Positions 9,165-17,792 of a DNA stretch of 64,000 nucleotides are shown here, one piece after another. The position numbers and the translations under genes are program-made. Source of the DNA: Bog-473 sp963800725 (lineage in GTDB: Bacteria > Actinomycetota > Acidimicrobiia > Acidimicrobiales > RAAP-2); contig CAWDCE010000003.1 of the NCBI GenBank assembly GCA_963800725.1, forward strand, positions 62,001 through 126,000. Reading direction: 5' to 3'. A model generated the notes under the pieces. The model was not told where the DNA came from. It ran no database searches and was given only the letters and a program-made list of their open reading frames with translations. Position 1 is the first letter of the stretch. Every line of letters begins with the position of its first letter.

Positions 9165-10064
9165 GTGTACATCGTGCGTTACCTCGATCGGTTCGACGGG
9201 GCGATTCGCATCGGGGTGCGCGACGAGCGTGAGGTGAGCGCTCTCGGTGTGGTCGACCTGGGCGATCTGTGGTCGCGCTCGGGCGAGGAGATCGCCGAAC
9301 TCTTGGCGCACCCAAACGGGCCAGTGCGCTCCGTCTACGACGTGGAGTTCCTCGCACCGATCGATGGGCGCACCGAAGTCTGGGCGGCCGGGGTCACCTA
9401 CGAGCGGTCACGATCGGCTCGCGAGGAGGAGAGCTCGGTCGGTGGTGTCTATGACCTGGTCTACGCCGCTGATCGGCCTGAACTGTTCTTCAAGTCGGTG
9501 GCGTGGCGAGTGGTCACCGACGGCGACCCGGTGGGAATTCGGGCGGACTCGGCCCTCAACGTCCCCGAGGCCGAACTGGCGCTGGTGATCAACTCGTCGG
9601 CCGAGATCGTCGGCTACACCATCTGCAATGACATGAGCTCGCGCACTATCGAAGGGGACAACCCCCTCTACCTGCCCCAGGCCAAGCTCTACGCCGGCTC
9701 GTGTGCGCTGGGTGCGGGTATCCGCCCCGCTGCGGAAGTCACGGATCCGGGCAACCTCGGCATCAGACTCGCGGTGGCACGTGGCGGGAGCATCGCGTGG
9801 CGTGCGAGCACGAGTACCGCTGCGCTCTATCGTCGCCTCGACGAATTGGTCGATTGGCTGTTCCGGGCCCAGTCGTTCCCGGCGGGGGTGATCCTCTCAA
9901 GCGGAACCGGGCTGGTACCCGACATGGACTTCACCTTGTTCCCCGGCGACGAGGTGCGCATCGATATCGATCAGGTGGGCTCCCTCGTCAATTTGGTACA
10001 GGCGGGTCGCGAACCCTTCGCCTGGCTCGACGCGGCTGGTGCGGGCGGTGCCGACCCACCGTGA
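9165..10064 (+). CDS. KdaD-like 2-keto-3-deoxy-pentonate dehydratase (FAH family)
   Basis: 299 residues, fumarylacetoacetate-hydrolase fold. Metal ligands are visible as Glu135 and Glu137 (NVPEAELALVI) and Asp156 (ICNDMSSR). The stretch GDNPLYLPQAKLYAGSCALG closely resembles Sulfolobus 2-keto-3-deoxy-D-arabinonate dehydratase (KdaD), which is also 298 residues and dehydrates the acid to 2-oxoglutarate semialdehyde. The longer bacterial XylX type is less similar. The product feeds directly to the upstream aldehyde dehydrogenase. GTG 9165 follows the previous stop by 3 bases. The stereochemistry of the substrate (arabinose or xylose derived) cannot be read from sequence. Confidence 0.85.
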   Translation: MYIVRYLDRFDGAIRIGVRDEREVSALGVVDLGDLWSRSGEEIAELLAHPNGPVRSVYDVEFLAPIDGRTEVWAAGVTYERSRSAREEESSVGGVYDLVYAADRPELFFKSVAWRVVTDGDPVGIRADSALNVPEAELALVINSSAEIVGYTICNDMSSRTIEGDNPLYLPQAKLYAGSCALGAGIRPAAEVTDPGNLGIRLAVARGGSIAWRASTSTAALYRRLDELVDWLFRAQSFPAGVILSSGTGLVPDMDFTLFPGDEVRIDIDQVGSLVNLVQAGREPFAWLDAAGAGGADPP

Positions 10065-10146
10065 GGTGCGGGCGCCTTCTCCGGCGTGACTCTCGCCACG
10101 GGGACCGGTCGCCACCTGAGCGCTCGATGCAATTCAGGTAACGTTT

Positions 10147-13110
10147 GTGCCCGACGGGGGGCGTGGCGTGATCGAACACAGCACAAGGGCACACAGGTCG
10201 GGCGCGTGGCGGGCCGGGGCACTCGCAGTTGCAGTACTGGTGGTGCTCTTGTCGGTCGGAATTTTGTCCACGACGCAGCCCAAGGCGGCCGCCGGGGCGA
10301 TGTCGGCGGAGACCGGCTCGTTCTCGGCCACCGGGTATTTCCACATCGCCCAGGCGACCGACGGTCGCTGGTGGTTCGTGACCCCCGACGGTCAGCCGTT
10401 CTATTCGAGCGGGATTGACCACGTCTCGTCCGCGCCAGATGTCGACGTGAAGACCAATCAGTGCCCGTATTGTCAGGCCATTGCCGCCCAGTTCCCGAGC
10501 ACGTCGGCGTGGGCGACGGCGACGGTGGCCCAGCTGCGCGGGTGGGGGTTCAACACCATTGGCCCGTACTCGGACAATTCCACGTTCGCCTCGAAGATGC
10601 CCTATACGGTCCAACTGCAGATGGTGAGTGGGAACGACTGGTTCGCCCCGTCGTTTGTGACCCACGCCGATCAGGTCGCGGCCACCCAGGTCGCACCATT
10701 GGCCCATGACCCCAATCTCATTGGGTACTTCACCGACTCCGAGCTGACCTGGGGGCCAAATGAGGACAACAGCCTCTCGCTGCTCGACCAGTACCTGGCC
10801 CTGCCGGCTGGTTCCCCGGGACTCGCGGTGGCCCAGCAGTACGTGGGGGACCCCAACGGTTTTGTCTACGATCTGGCTACTCGCTATTTCTCGGTGACCA
10901 GCGCGGCAGTGCACGAGTACGACCCGAACCACCTCATCTTGGGAGTCAAGGCCGAGTCGAACGACATCCCGCCCGAACTCCTCGAAGCCGCCAGTCCCTA
11001 CGTCGATGCCTTCAGTGTCGACGACTACGCCCTCCAACCCGGCGACGCGGCGACCGTTGCGCAGATCTGGCCCCACTACCTGCCGATCGAACCGAACTTC
11101 GCCAATTTCGAAGCGCTGGTGCACAAGCCGATCGTCATTGCGGAGTACTCCTTTAGGGCCACGGGCCCCAACACGCCGAACACCGTGCCGAGTATCTTGG
11201 CCACCTATCCCGACCAGACCGCTCGCGCGGCCGCGTACACCAGCTACATCGGGACGATGTACCAGAGCGCCCCGTGGGTCATCGGCGACGAATGGTTCGA
11301 GTATGTCGACGAACCGGCCGGCGGGCGCTTCGATGGTGAGAACAGCGATTTCGGTGTGGTCTCGGTCAACAACGTGCCGTACCAACCAATGGTCGACGCC
11401 ATGTCGTTGATGCACGCGGCGGCTCCCGACAAGGCGGTCAGCGGTGGCGCGGAATGTGATTCGTGGGTCACGGTGGCTTCGAGCACCTCGTGTAACGCCA
11501 CCATGCCCGCGCTCGATGAACCCCTCACCATCACCACCAATTCCCTGCCGACCGCGCCCGTGCAACTCCCGTATTCGACCTCGGTCGTCGTCGGAGGGGG
11601 CACCCCCGGCTACACGTTCAGCGTGAGTTCGGGCCAACTCCCGAGCGGGCTCACCATCGACTCACACACCGGCATCATCTCGGGCACCCCCCAGTCGCTC
11701 GGAACCTCCACCTTCAGCGTTGCGGTCACCGACTCCTCGGCGTCGCCGGTCACCATGACGATGCCCTTCAGTCTCGACGTCATCCAAACCGAGGCCTCTG
11801 ATCCGGTGCCGACAATCACCTCCCTGTCGCCGACCCAAGGCGTCGGTTCGGGGGGCGGGACGATCACGATCAACGGGACCGGGTTCACCCAGGGATTGGC
11901 CGGGCCGACCACGGTCAGTTTCGGTCACGCCCAGGCCACCAACGTGATGGTCAACGCGTCGGGCACCCAGCTCAGCGCCACCATCCCGCCAGCAGCGGCC
12001 AACGGGAACGTGGCGGTGGCCGTCTCGACGCCGGGTGGAACGGCGCCGACGACGCTCCCGTTCAACTATCTCTTCGCGCAGCCCCAGGTGAGCGCGCTGA
12101 GCCCGGGGAGCGGCCCCCCAAGCGGGGGGACCTCGGTCACCATTTCAGGGAACAATCTCCTCGGCGCCACCTCGGTGCTGTTCGGCACCAATCCCGCCGC
12201 CTTCGTCGTGAACTCGAACTCCTCGATTACCGCCACCGCACCGGTTGGCGCCGGGGGGACCCGGGTCGACGTGACGGTCAGCGGGCCGGGCGGCACCAGC
12301 GTGGTGAACCCGGCCGACCAGTTCACCTACGGTCCATTGATCAGCGGGCTCTCACCAAATACCGGGAACCGTCTCGGCGCGACCACGGTGTCAATACGGG
12401 GCGCCGGATTCACCGGAGCGACGGCGGTGAACTTCGGTGGCGTCCCCGCCTCGAGCTTCACGGTGAACTCTGCCACGCTGATCACTGCGGTGAGTCCCGC
12501 GGGAGCACCCGGTGCAGTTGCGGTGAGCGTGACGGGCCCGGCGGGGCCATCCCCGTCGGTTGCGGCCGACGTCTTCACCTATGTTGCGCCGGCCCCGGTC
12601 GTGAGCGCGATCACGCCGTCGATCGGGGCGCCCAGCGGCGGCACCACGGTCACCATTTCTGGGGGCTCGTTCAACGGGGCGACCACCGTCAGCTTCGGGG
12701 CCGTCCCGGCCACCAGCTTCACGGTGAATTCCTCCACCTCGATCACCGCGGTGGCGCCGGCCGGGTCACCCAAAGCAGCGGTGGCGGTCACGGTCACCGG
12801 TCCGGGGGGAACGAGCGTCTTGGTCAGCGGTGACGTGTTCACCTACGGTCCGGTGGTCACCGGCGTGACCCCGAACTCGGGGAGCCATCTCGGCCACACC
12901 ACGGTCACGATCAAGGGAGCGGGCTTCAGCGGAGCCACCGCGGTCGACTTCGGTTCGGTGTCGGTGACCCAGGGCTTCAGCGTCAACGCGGCGGGTACCC
13001 AGATCACCCTTCCTGCGCCGGCGGGATCGGCCGGATCGGTCGACGTCCGGGTCGAAGTTGGCTCGACGCAGACCGCGACCACACCCCTCGACGTCTTCAC
13101 CTATTTCTAA
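10147..13110 (+). CDS. Secreted GH50-like glycoside hydrolase with putative-Ig and five IPT/TIG repeats
   Basis: 987 residues. After a positively charged N-terminus, a signal segment (ALAVAVLVVLLSVGIL, about 25-40) leads to export. Residues about 60-420 form a clan GH-A type domain: DGRWWFVTPDGQPFYSSGI, LRGWGFNTIGPYSD, acid/base candidate Glu199 in GYFTDSELTWG and nucleophile candidate Glu333 in KPIVIAEYSF. These resemble GH50 agarase-type enzymes, but the substrate need not be agar. A putative-Ig domain (LPSGLTIDSHTGIISGTP) follows, then five IPT/TIG beta-sandwiches. No sortase motif or C-terminal anchor is visible. It lies 82 bases after the pentose genes, so it may release sugars for that pathway (inference). 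GTG 10168 is an alternative start. Confidence 0.82.
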   Translation: MPDGGRGVIEHSTRAHRSGAWRAGALAVAVLVVLLSVGILSTTQPKAAAGAMSAETGSFSATGYFHIAQATDGRWWFVTPDGQPFYSSGIDHVSSAPDVDVKTNQCPYCQAIAAQFPSTSAWATATVAQLRGWGFNTIGPYSDNSTFASKMPYTVQLQMVSGNDWFAPSFVTHADQVAATQVAPLAHDPNLIGYFTDSELTWGPNEDNSLSLLDQYLALPAGSPGLAVAQQYVGDPNGFVYDLATRYFSVTSAAVHEYDPNHLILGVKAESNDIPPELLEAASPYVDAFSVDDYALQPGDAATVAQIWPHYLPIEPNFANFEALVHKPIVIAEYSFRATGPNTPNTVPSILATYPDQTARAAAYTSYIGTMYQSAPWVIGDEWFEYVDEPAGGRFDGENSDFGVVSVNNVPYQPMVDAMSLMHAAAPDKAVSGGAECDSWVTVASSTSCNATMPALDEPLTITTNSLPTAPVQLPYSTSVVVGGGTPGYTFSVSSGQLPSGLTIDSHTGIISGTPQSLGTSTFSVAVTDSSASPVTMTMPFSLDVIQTEASDPVPTITSLSPTQGVGSGGGTITINGTGFTQGLAGPTTVSFGHAQATNVMVNASGTQLSATIPPAAANGNVAVAVSTPGGTAPTTLPFNYLFAQPQVSALSPGSGPPSGGTSVTISGNNLLGATSVLFGTNPAAFVVNSNSSITATAPVGAGGTRVDVTVSGPGGTSVVNPADQFTYGPLISGLSPNTGNRLGATTVSIRGAGFTGATAVNFGGVPASSFTVNSATLITAVSPAGAPGAVAVSVTGPAGPSPSVAADVFTYVAPAPVVSAITPSIGAPSGGTTVTISGGSFNGATTVSFGAVPATSFTVNSSTSITAVAPAGSPKAAVAVTVTGPGGTSVLVSGDVFTYGPVVTGVTPNSGSHLGHTTVTIKGAGFSGATAVDFGSVSVTQGFSVNAAGTQITLPAPAGSAGSVDVRVEVGSTQTATTPLDVFTYF
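11800..13107 (+). repeat. Five tandem IPT/TIG domain repeats (about 255 bp each)
   Basis: Coding repeats within the secreted hydrolase. Each unit of about 85 residues begins with a (I/V)(T/S)xLSPxxG-like strand, carries GGTxVTI(S/N)G and FxGAT.VxFG-type segments and ends in a DxFTYG/F-like strand. They are diverged at DNA level, so recent duplication is not obvious. Such repeats commonly act as spacers or carbohydrate/surface-binding modules. Confidence 0.8.
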
Positions 13111-13196
13111 GGTACCGAGCGCCCCGACGCACCTTGCGCTCCGGTGGGCCGGCAGGCGCCTCGGGGTGCCACGCGGCCTTCGACATCGCCCTTGAT

Positions 13197-15026
13197 TTAG
13201 CGCAGTTGCGGGGCTGAGCTGCTCGTGGCCGAGGTGAGCGCCTCGGCCTGCGCCTCTCTTGCCGCTTGTTCGCTCTCGACGGTTTCGGCGCCGGATTCGG
13301 TGCCCTCGTCGTTGGTGTAGACGTAGCGCCCGCCGCGGGTCCACGACGCAGCCGCGGCGACCAGGCTGGCCAAAATGGCAAAGTCGAGGGCCGCGTGCAG
13401 GCCGGCCCGGAAGGGCGCGGCGATCAGCCCGGGGAAGAAGCTGCGACCGGTGAGGATCGCTTGTTGGTGGGCGGGGATCTCGGAGAGCACCTGGCTCCCG
13501 ATGAGGTGCTTGATCGGGTCATAGCCCAAGAACGCGGCGAAGAGGGTCGACACCGGGGGGAGCTGCGAGGCCTTGTGGGCCGAGGCCACCGGCACGCCGT
13601 GTTGGACCAGGCCGTGGAACAAATTGGCAGGGAGTGACGTCGAGAGGCCGGCGATGATGAGGCTGAAGAAGATGCCGATGGAAACCACCTGGGCGGAGTT
13701 CTGGAAGGTGGTGTTCATCCCGGACCCGGCCCCGCGGTGTTCGGGGGGCAGGCTGTTCATGACCCCGGCGCGATTGGGTGAACCGAACGACGCCATGGCG
13801 AGCCCCGTGACGAACAAGAGCAGCCCGAAAGCCCAGTAAGGGAAGTCCACCGGCAGGAGTTCGAGCGCGAGGAAGCACGCGGCCGCGCCCACCATCCCGC
13901 CGGTGGCGAAGAGCCTCGGGCCGTAACGGTCCGACAAGATGCCCGATACCGGCCCGGCGATCAGGAGACCGACGGTGAGGGGGATCATGGCGATCCCGGC
14001 CCACAGTGGGGTGACGGCGAAGTCGTAGCCGTGGAGGGGCAACCAGATGCCCTGGAGCCAGATGATCAGCATGAACATCAAGCCACCCCGGCTGAGTGCG
14101 GCGAGGAAGCTCGCGAGCACCCCGCTGGTGAAGGCCCGGATCTTGAACAGCTGGAGGCGGAACATCGGTTCGGGCACCTTGGTCTCGATGACGCAGAACA
14201 CGATCAAGGTGGCGGTGCCGATCCCGAGAGCACCAATGACCACCGGGCTGGTCCAACCCATGGCGTGATGCCCATAGGGCTCGATGCCGTAGGTGATGCC
14301 AACCATCACCAAGATCAACCCGAGTGCGAAGGTGATGTTGCCGGGCCAGTCGATGCGCGCGTGGCGCCGCTCACCGAGCTCGCGCAGCTTGAGGTAGCCC
14401 CAGACGGTGGCGAACAACCCGATGGGCACCGAGACCAAGAAAATCAGTCGCCAGTTGACCGGGGCGAGCAGGCCACCGAGAACCAGCCCAATGAACGTCC
14501 CGCTGAAGGCGGCCGCCTGGTTGATCCCAAGCGCCATGCCGCGCTGATTGGCGGGGAAGGCGTCGGTCAAGATGGCGGCCGAATTGGCCATCAACATGGC
14601 GGCCCCGATGCCCTGGAAGATGCGCATCACAATGAGCCACACCCCGGCCGCGTGCCCGCCCATCCACGTGATGCTCAACATGAGCGAGAAGAACGTAAAG
14701 ACGGCGAATCCGAGGTTGTAGATCCGCACTCGGCCGTAGATGTCGCCGAGGCGCCCGAGCGACACCACCAAGACGCTGGTGACGACCAAGAAGCCGAGGA
14801 TCATCCACAGCAGGTAGAAGCTGTTGCCCGACTGCAAGGGGTCGAGTCCGATGCCCCGGAAGATGTCGGGCAGGGCAATCAAGACAATGCTGGCGTCGAT
14901 GGTCGCCATGAGCATGCCCAGCGTCGAGATGAACAGGGCGACCCACTTGTAGTGCGGTCCGACCGGCCCGCCGAGGTCGCGCGGGGCCAGGCGGGTGGCT
15001 GCGGGGAGTCGGGTAGTGGTGGTCAT
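13197..15026 (-). CDS. DHA2-family MFS drug/solute exporter (14 TMS)
   Basis: 609 residues, EmrB/QacA-type proton-driven exporter of the cytoplasmic membrane. Helix 1 carries the DHA2 hallmark MLMATIDASIVLIALPDI; motif A is GRLGDIYGRVR; motif C-like glycines follow in IGLVLGGLLAP. The C-terminus has an Ala/Glu-rich cytosolic tail. ATG 15026 is upstream-flanked by an AT-rich stretch unusual in this window (15041-15066) that contains a possible operator. It lies 100 bases downstream of the mutase small-subunit gene on the same strand, so it could belong to the MarR-controlled group or have its own promoter. Confidence 0.87.
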   Translation of the reverse strand: MTTTTRLPAATRLAPRDLGGPVGPHYKWVALFISTLGMLMATIDASIVLIALPDIFRGIGLDPLQSGNSFYLLWMILGFLVVTSVLVVSLGRLGDIYGRVRIYNLGFAVFTFFSLMLSITWMGGHAAGVWLIVMRIFQGIGAAMLMANSAAILTDAFPANQRGMALGINQAAAFSGTFIGLVLGGLLAPVNWRLIFLVSVPIGLFATVWGYLKLRELGERRHARIDWPGNITFALGLILVMVGITYGIEPYGHHAMGWTSPVVIGALGIGTATLIVFCVIETKVPEPMFRLQLFKIRAFTSGVLASFLAALSRGGLMFMLIIWLQGIWLPLHGYDFAVTPLWAGIAMIPLTVGLLIAGPVSGILSDRYGPRLFATGGMVGAAACFLALELLPVDFPYWAFGLLLFVTGLAMASFGSPNRAGVMNSLPPEHRGAGSGMNTTFQNSAQVVSIGIFFSLIIAGLSTSLPANLFHGLVQHGVPVASAHKASQLPPVSTLFAAFLGYDPIKHLIGSQVLSEIPAHQQAILTGRSFFPGLIAAPFRAGLHAALDFAILASLVAAAASWTRGGRYVYTNDEGTESGAETVESEQAAREAQAEALTSATSSSAPQLR

Positions 15027-15044
15027 CGGGCGGTCGGCATCATA

Positions 15045-15064
15045 TTTACTTAGGCATACTAACT
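15045..15064. promoter_or_regulatory. Candidate operator TTTACTT-N6-ACTAACT upstream of the DHA2 exporter
   Basis: A short AT-rich island 18-38 bases before the exporter start. The same two outer words, TTTACTT and ACTAACT, recur with a 9-base spacer immediately upstream of the mutase large-subunit gene at 17170-17192, and TTACTTAG also occurs in the palindrome at 32828. The nearby MarR regulator is the obvious candidate ligand (inference only). Confidence 0.35.
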
Positions 15065-15125
15065 ATTCAGGACGCAAACGTGCCCTCGGGCTGAAGCGCG
15101 GCCGGCGGGCCACGGTGGCCCGGCG

Positions 15126-15536
15126 CTAGGTCTGCTCGGCGCTGGCGGCGGCGCGTACTGCGGCGATGACATCCTCGTTGGACGTCCCTGGTCCGAGGAC
15201 CGCGGCCACACCGGCCTCCTCGAGCAGCGCGATGTCAGCCGGCGGGATGATTCCGCCGACCACAACGGGGGTATCTAGGCCGGCCGCCCGCAGTGCGTCG
15301 ACCACGGCGGGGGCCAAGGTGAGGTGGGCGCCGTTGTGCATCGAGACCCCGACGAGGTCCACGTCCTCGGCGATAGTCATGGCGGTGATGGACTCGGTCG
15401 ATTGGCGGAGTCCCGCGTAGATGACCTCGCACCCCGCGTCACGAAGGATCCGCGCCACGATCCTCAGGCCGCGGTCGTGCCCGTCGAGGCCGACCTTGGC
15501 CACCAGTACCCGCAGTGGTCGCTCCGGATTCGTCAC
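15126..15536 (-). CDS. icmB: Isobutyryl-CoA-mutase-type small subunit, B12-binding domain
   Basis: 136 residues consisting only of a cobalamin-binding domain. The base-off/His-on signature DxHxxG appears as D18-G-H20-D-R-G23 (KVGLDGHDRGLR), and later GVSMHNGAHL and VVVGGIIPPAD match the nucleotide-loop strands. Its start overlaps the large-subunit stop by 4 bases (ATGA), so translation is coupled. It supplies adenosylcobalamin to the catalytic subunit encoded just upstream. Confidence 0.88.
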   Translation of the reverse strand: MTNPERPLRVLVAKVGLDGHDRGLRIVARILRDAGCEVIYAGLRQSTESITAMTIAEDVDLVGVSMHNGAHLTLAPAVVDALRAAGLDTPVVVGGIIPPADIALLEEAGVAAVLGPGTSNEDVIAAVRAAASAEQT

Positions 15537-17161
15537 AACGAACCGTGTTCATACCAGGTGCCGAATACGGATTCGAGGGCGCCCATGGCTTCGCCGACCG
15601 TCACGTGGCTGTGGGCGGCACCAATCAGGGCCGGCAGCAAGTTGATGGTCGGGTCCGCCGCTTCGGTGCTGATGCGTGCGAGGGCGTCTCGAACCGCGGC
15701 GTTGTTGCGGGCCCTTTTGACGGCGGCCAGGCTGGCGCGCTGGTGAGCTTCGACCGACGGGTCGATGCGCAAGGTTGGCGGTGCGGTGTCGTCGCCGCCG
15801 ATGTAGGCGTTCACCCCGACCTGGCGCCACTCCCCGTTGTTGATCTTCGACTGCAGCGCGTACGCGGCGTCGGCGATCTCGCCGACGAACCAGCCATCGT
15901 CGATGGCGGCCAATACTCCCTCGAGCATCGACCCCGACCCGGCCTCGAGCAGGTGGGCGAAGATCTCCTCGGCCTGGCCCGCCAGTTCGTCGGTCAGCGA
16001 TTCGACGAACCATGAACCACCCAAGGGATCGGCGACATGGACTACGCCGGTCTCCTCCGCGATCACCTGTTGGGTCCGCAATGCGAGGCGCGCGGCGTGA
16101 TCGCTCGGCAGCGCCAACGCTTCGTCGTAAGAATCGGTGTGGAGACTCTGGGTCCCACCCAAGACACCGGCCAGGGCTTCGATGGCCACGCGCACCAGGT
16201 TCACTTCGGGTTGTTGGGCGGTGAGCGAGACCCCCGCCGTTTGGGTATGGAATCGAAGCTGGAGCGAGCGGCCATCTGTCGCGCCGTAACGATCGCGCAG
16301 CCAGCGGGCCCACAGGCGCCGGGCGGCCCGGTACTTGGCGATCTCTTCGAAGAAGTCCATATGGGCGTTGAAGAAGAAGCTCAGCCGGGGCGCGAACTCG
16401 TCGATCCCGAGTCCTGCGGCCATGGCCGCCTCGACGTACGCGAAACCATTGGCCAACGTGAAGGCCAGCTCTTGTGCCGCGGTCGAACCGGCTTCGCGGA
16501 TGTGGTAGCCAGAGATCGATACCGGGTGCCAGCGGGGGAGTTCGTGGGTGGCGAACGCCATCAGGTCGGTGACGAGGCGCATGCTCGGGCGCGGCGGGAA
16601 CACGAACTCCTTTTGCGCCTGGTACTCCTTCAAGATGTCGTTTTGGATCGTCCCCGACAGGTTGGCGCGAGCGACCCCGCCCTGGTCGGCCAGTGCGACG
16701 TACATGGCCATGATCACCGCAGCAGGTGAGTTGATCGTCATTGAGGTACTGACCGAGCCCAGGTCGATCCCCGAGAACAACGTCGTCATGTCCGAGATGG
16801 TGTCGACCGCGACGCCGGCCCGGCCCACCTCGCCCTTGGCCAATGGATCGTCGGAGTCCCGTCCGAGCAGGGTCGCGATATCGAAGGCCACCGAGAGGCC
16901 ATCGCTCCCCGACGCCAGTAGTTCCTTGAAGCGGCCGTTGGTGTCGGCCGCCGTGCCGAATCCGGCGAACTGGCGCATCGTCCAGAGCCTCGAGCGGTAC
17001 ATCGAGGCGTAGGGTCCCCGCGTATAGGGCCATTGACCAGGGAATTCAGCGTCGTCCGGTCCGTAGACCGCCTGGAGTGGCACGCCCGACATGGTCTCGA
17101 AGCGTGCAGTGCGTTTGGGTGCGTTGTCGTAGGTCGCCTGCCACGCGTCGCGGTCTGCCAT
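15533..17161 (-). CDS. icmA: Isobutyryl-CoA-mutase-type large subunit (adenosylcobalamin-dependent acyl-CoA mutase)
   Basis: 542 residues, the TIM-barrel catalytic chain of the methylmalonyl-CoA mutase family without its own B12 domain. Key residues decide the subtype. Methylmalonyl-CoA mutase Tyr89 corresponds to Phe65 (TMRQFAGFG) and Arg207 to Gln183 (AQKEFVFPP), while His244 is kept as His220 (ISGYHIREAG); the residue spacing matches exactly. Phe plus Gln is the isobutyryl-CoA mutase pattern, whereas 2-hydroxyisobutyryl-CoA mutase has Ile at the first site. It should interconvert isobutyryl- and n-butyryl-CoA or a close analogue. A MarR gene lies 30 bases upstream on the same strand. No MeaB-type chaperone is adjacent. 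Confidence 0.87.
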   Translation of the reverse strand: MADRDAWQATYDNAPKRTARFETMSGVPLQAVYGPDDAEFPGQWPYTRGPYASMYRSRLWTMRQFAGFGTAADTNGRFKELLASGSDGLSVAFDIATLLGRDSDDPLAKGEVGRAGVAVDTISDMTTLFSGIDLGSVSTSMTINSPAAVIMAMYVALADQGGVARANLSGTIQNDILKEYQAQKEFVFPPRPSMRLVTDLMAFATHELPRWHPVSISGYHIREAGSTAAQELAFTLANGFAYVEAAMAAGLGIDEFAPRLSFFFNAHMDFFEEIAKYRAARRLWARWLRDRYGATDGRSLQLRFHTQTAGVSLTAQQPEVNLVRVAIEALAGVLGGTQSLHTDSYDEALALPSDHAARLALRTQQVIAEETGVVHVADPLGGSWFVESLTDELAGQAEEIFAHLLEAGSGSMLEGVLAAIDDGWFVGEIADAAYALQSKINNGEWRQVGVNAYIGGDDTAPPTLRIDPSVEAHQRASLAAVKRARNNAAVRDALARISTEAADPTINLLPALIGAAHSHVTVGEAMGALESVFGTWYEHGSL

Positions 17162-17169
17162 GGGCCGAC

Positions 17170-17192
17170 TTTACTTCAACGTCAAACTAACT
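17170..17192. promoter_or_regulatory. Candidate operator TTTACTT-N9-ACTAACT before icmA
   Basis: Lies between the MarR stop and the icmA start, ending 8 bases before the ATG. It shares both outer words with the exporter-upstream site at 15045-15064, with a spacer longer by three bases. The position would block icmA expression separately from marR. Confidence 0.3.
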
Positions 17193-17710
17193 CAAGGATG
17201 GGTGTCGAAATCCCCGGCCGCCTGGCGCATCTCGCCGAGCGCCCCGAAGAGGGCGGCCAGTTGGGGCTCCTCGAGGCCGACATCGTCGAAGACCCGCGCG
17301 ATTCATGACCTCGGTCGCCGCTTGTGCCATGGAGCGCCCGGCGTCGGTCAGTGAGGCCAGCGTCCCCCTCCCGTCGCTCGGATTCGGTCGGCGCTCCACC
17401 AGGCCTTGTGCTTCGAGTCGGTCAACGGCATTTGTCACGCTGGCCGCGTTGACCTGGAGACGCTCGCCAATGACCCCGAGCGGCAAGAGCCCCGCGCAGA
17501 AAAGGACAGCAGCATGAGGACTTCGTAGCGGGCGAAGGTCAAGCCGTACGGACGCAGCACACTGTCGGCGCGGGACAAGAAGATCTGCTGGAGTCGCATG
17601 ATCGAGGTCACGGCCGCCATGGCGGGGGCGTGTGCCTCCCAACCATGCTCCTCCCATTGGCGTCGAGCCTCGGCGATCGGATCGAACGGCAATCGTCGAC
17701 GCGGTGCCAC
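17192..17710 (-). CDS. MarR-family transcriptional regulator (two compensating frameshifts)
   Basis: Repaired length about 172 residues. The N-terminal frame reads LRPYGLTFARYEVLMLLSFS; one base seems missing near 17507. The neighbouring frame then carries the winged-helix core GLLPLGVIGERLQVNAASVTNAVDRLEAQGLVERRPNPSDGR (quoted here in parts: GVIGERLQVNAASVTNAV, LEAQGLVERRPNPSD). One base seems extra near 17298, returning to the first frame as VFDDVGLEEPQLAALFGALG and ending at 17192. The two indels cancel. A regulator directly upstream of icmA/icmB probably controls them, perhaps with an acyl-CoA or related acid as effector (inference). Confidence 0.75.
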
Positions 17711-17792
17711 GCACGAACGCTAATCCAACGCGTAAAGGACCCCCCGCTCACGTGGCCGCGTCACGCCAAGCTTGTCGATGGGCTCGGGCGCG

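Noticed and set aside
9988..11637. 549-codon open frame opposite the secreted hydrolase
   Set aside because: It is Arg/Gly-rich antisense reading of a GC-rich gene, has no domain, and the sense frame has a signal peptide, catalytic motifs and IPT repeats.
11800..13107. Possible CRISPR-like or satellite repeat
   Set aside because: The periodicity comes from protein-level IPT/TIG domains; DNA units are diverged and lie inside one open frame.
14031..15053. 340-codon rightward frame opposite the DHA2 exporter
   Set aside because: Highly charged shadow of transmembrane coding sequence with no recognised domain.
15533..17161. Annotation as methylmalonyl-CoA mutase or 2-hydroxyisobutyryl-CoA mutase
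   Set aside because: The two specificity residues are Phe and Gln, whereas these enzymes have Tyr/Arg and Ile/Gln respectively.
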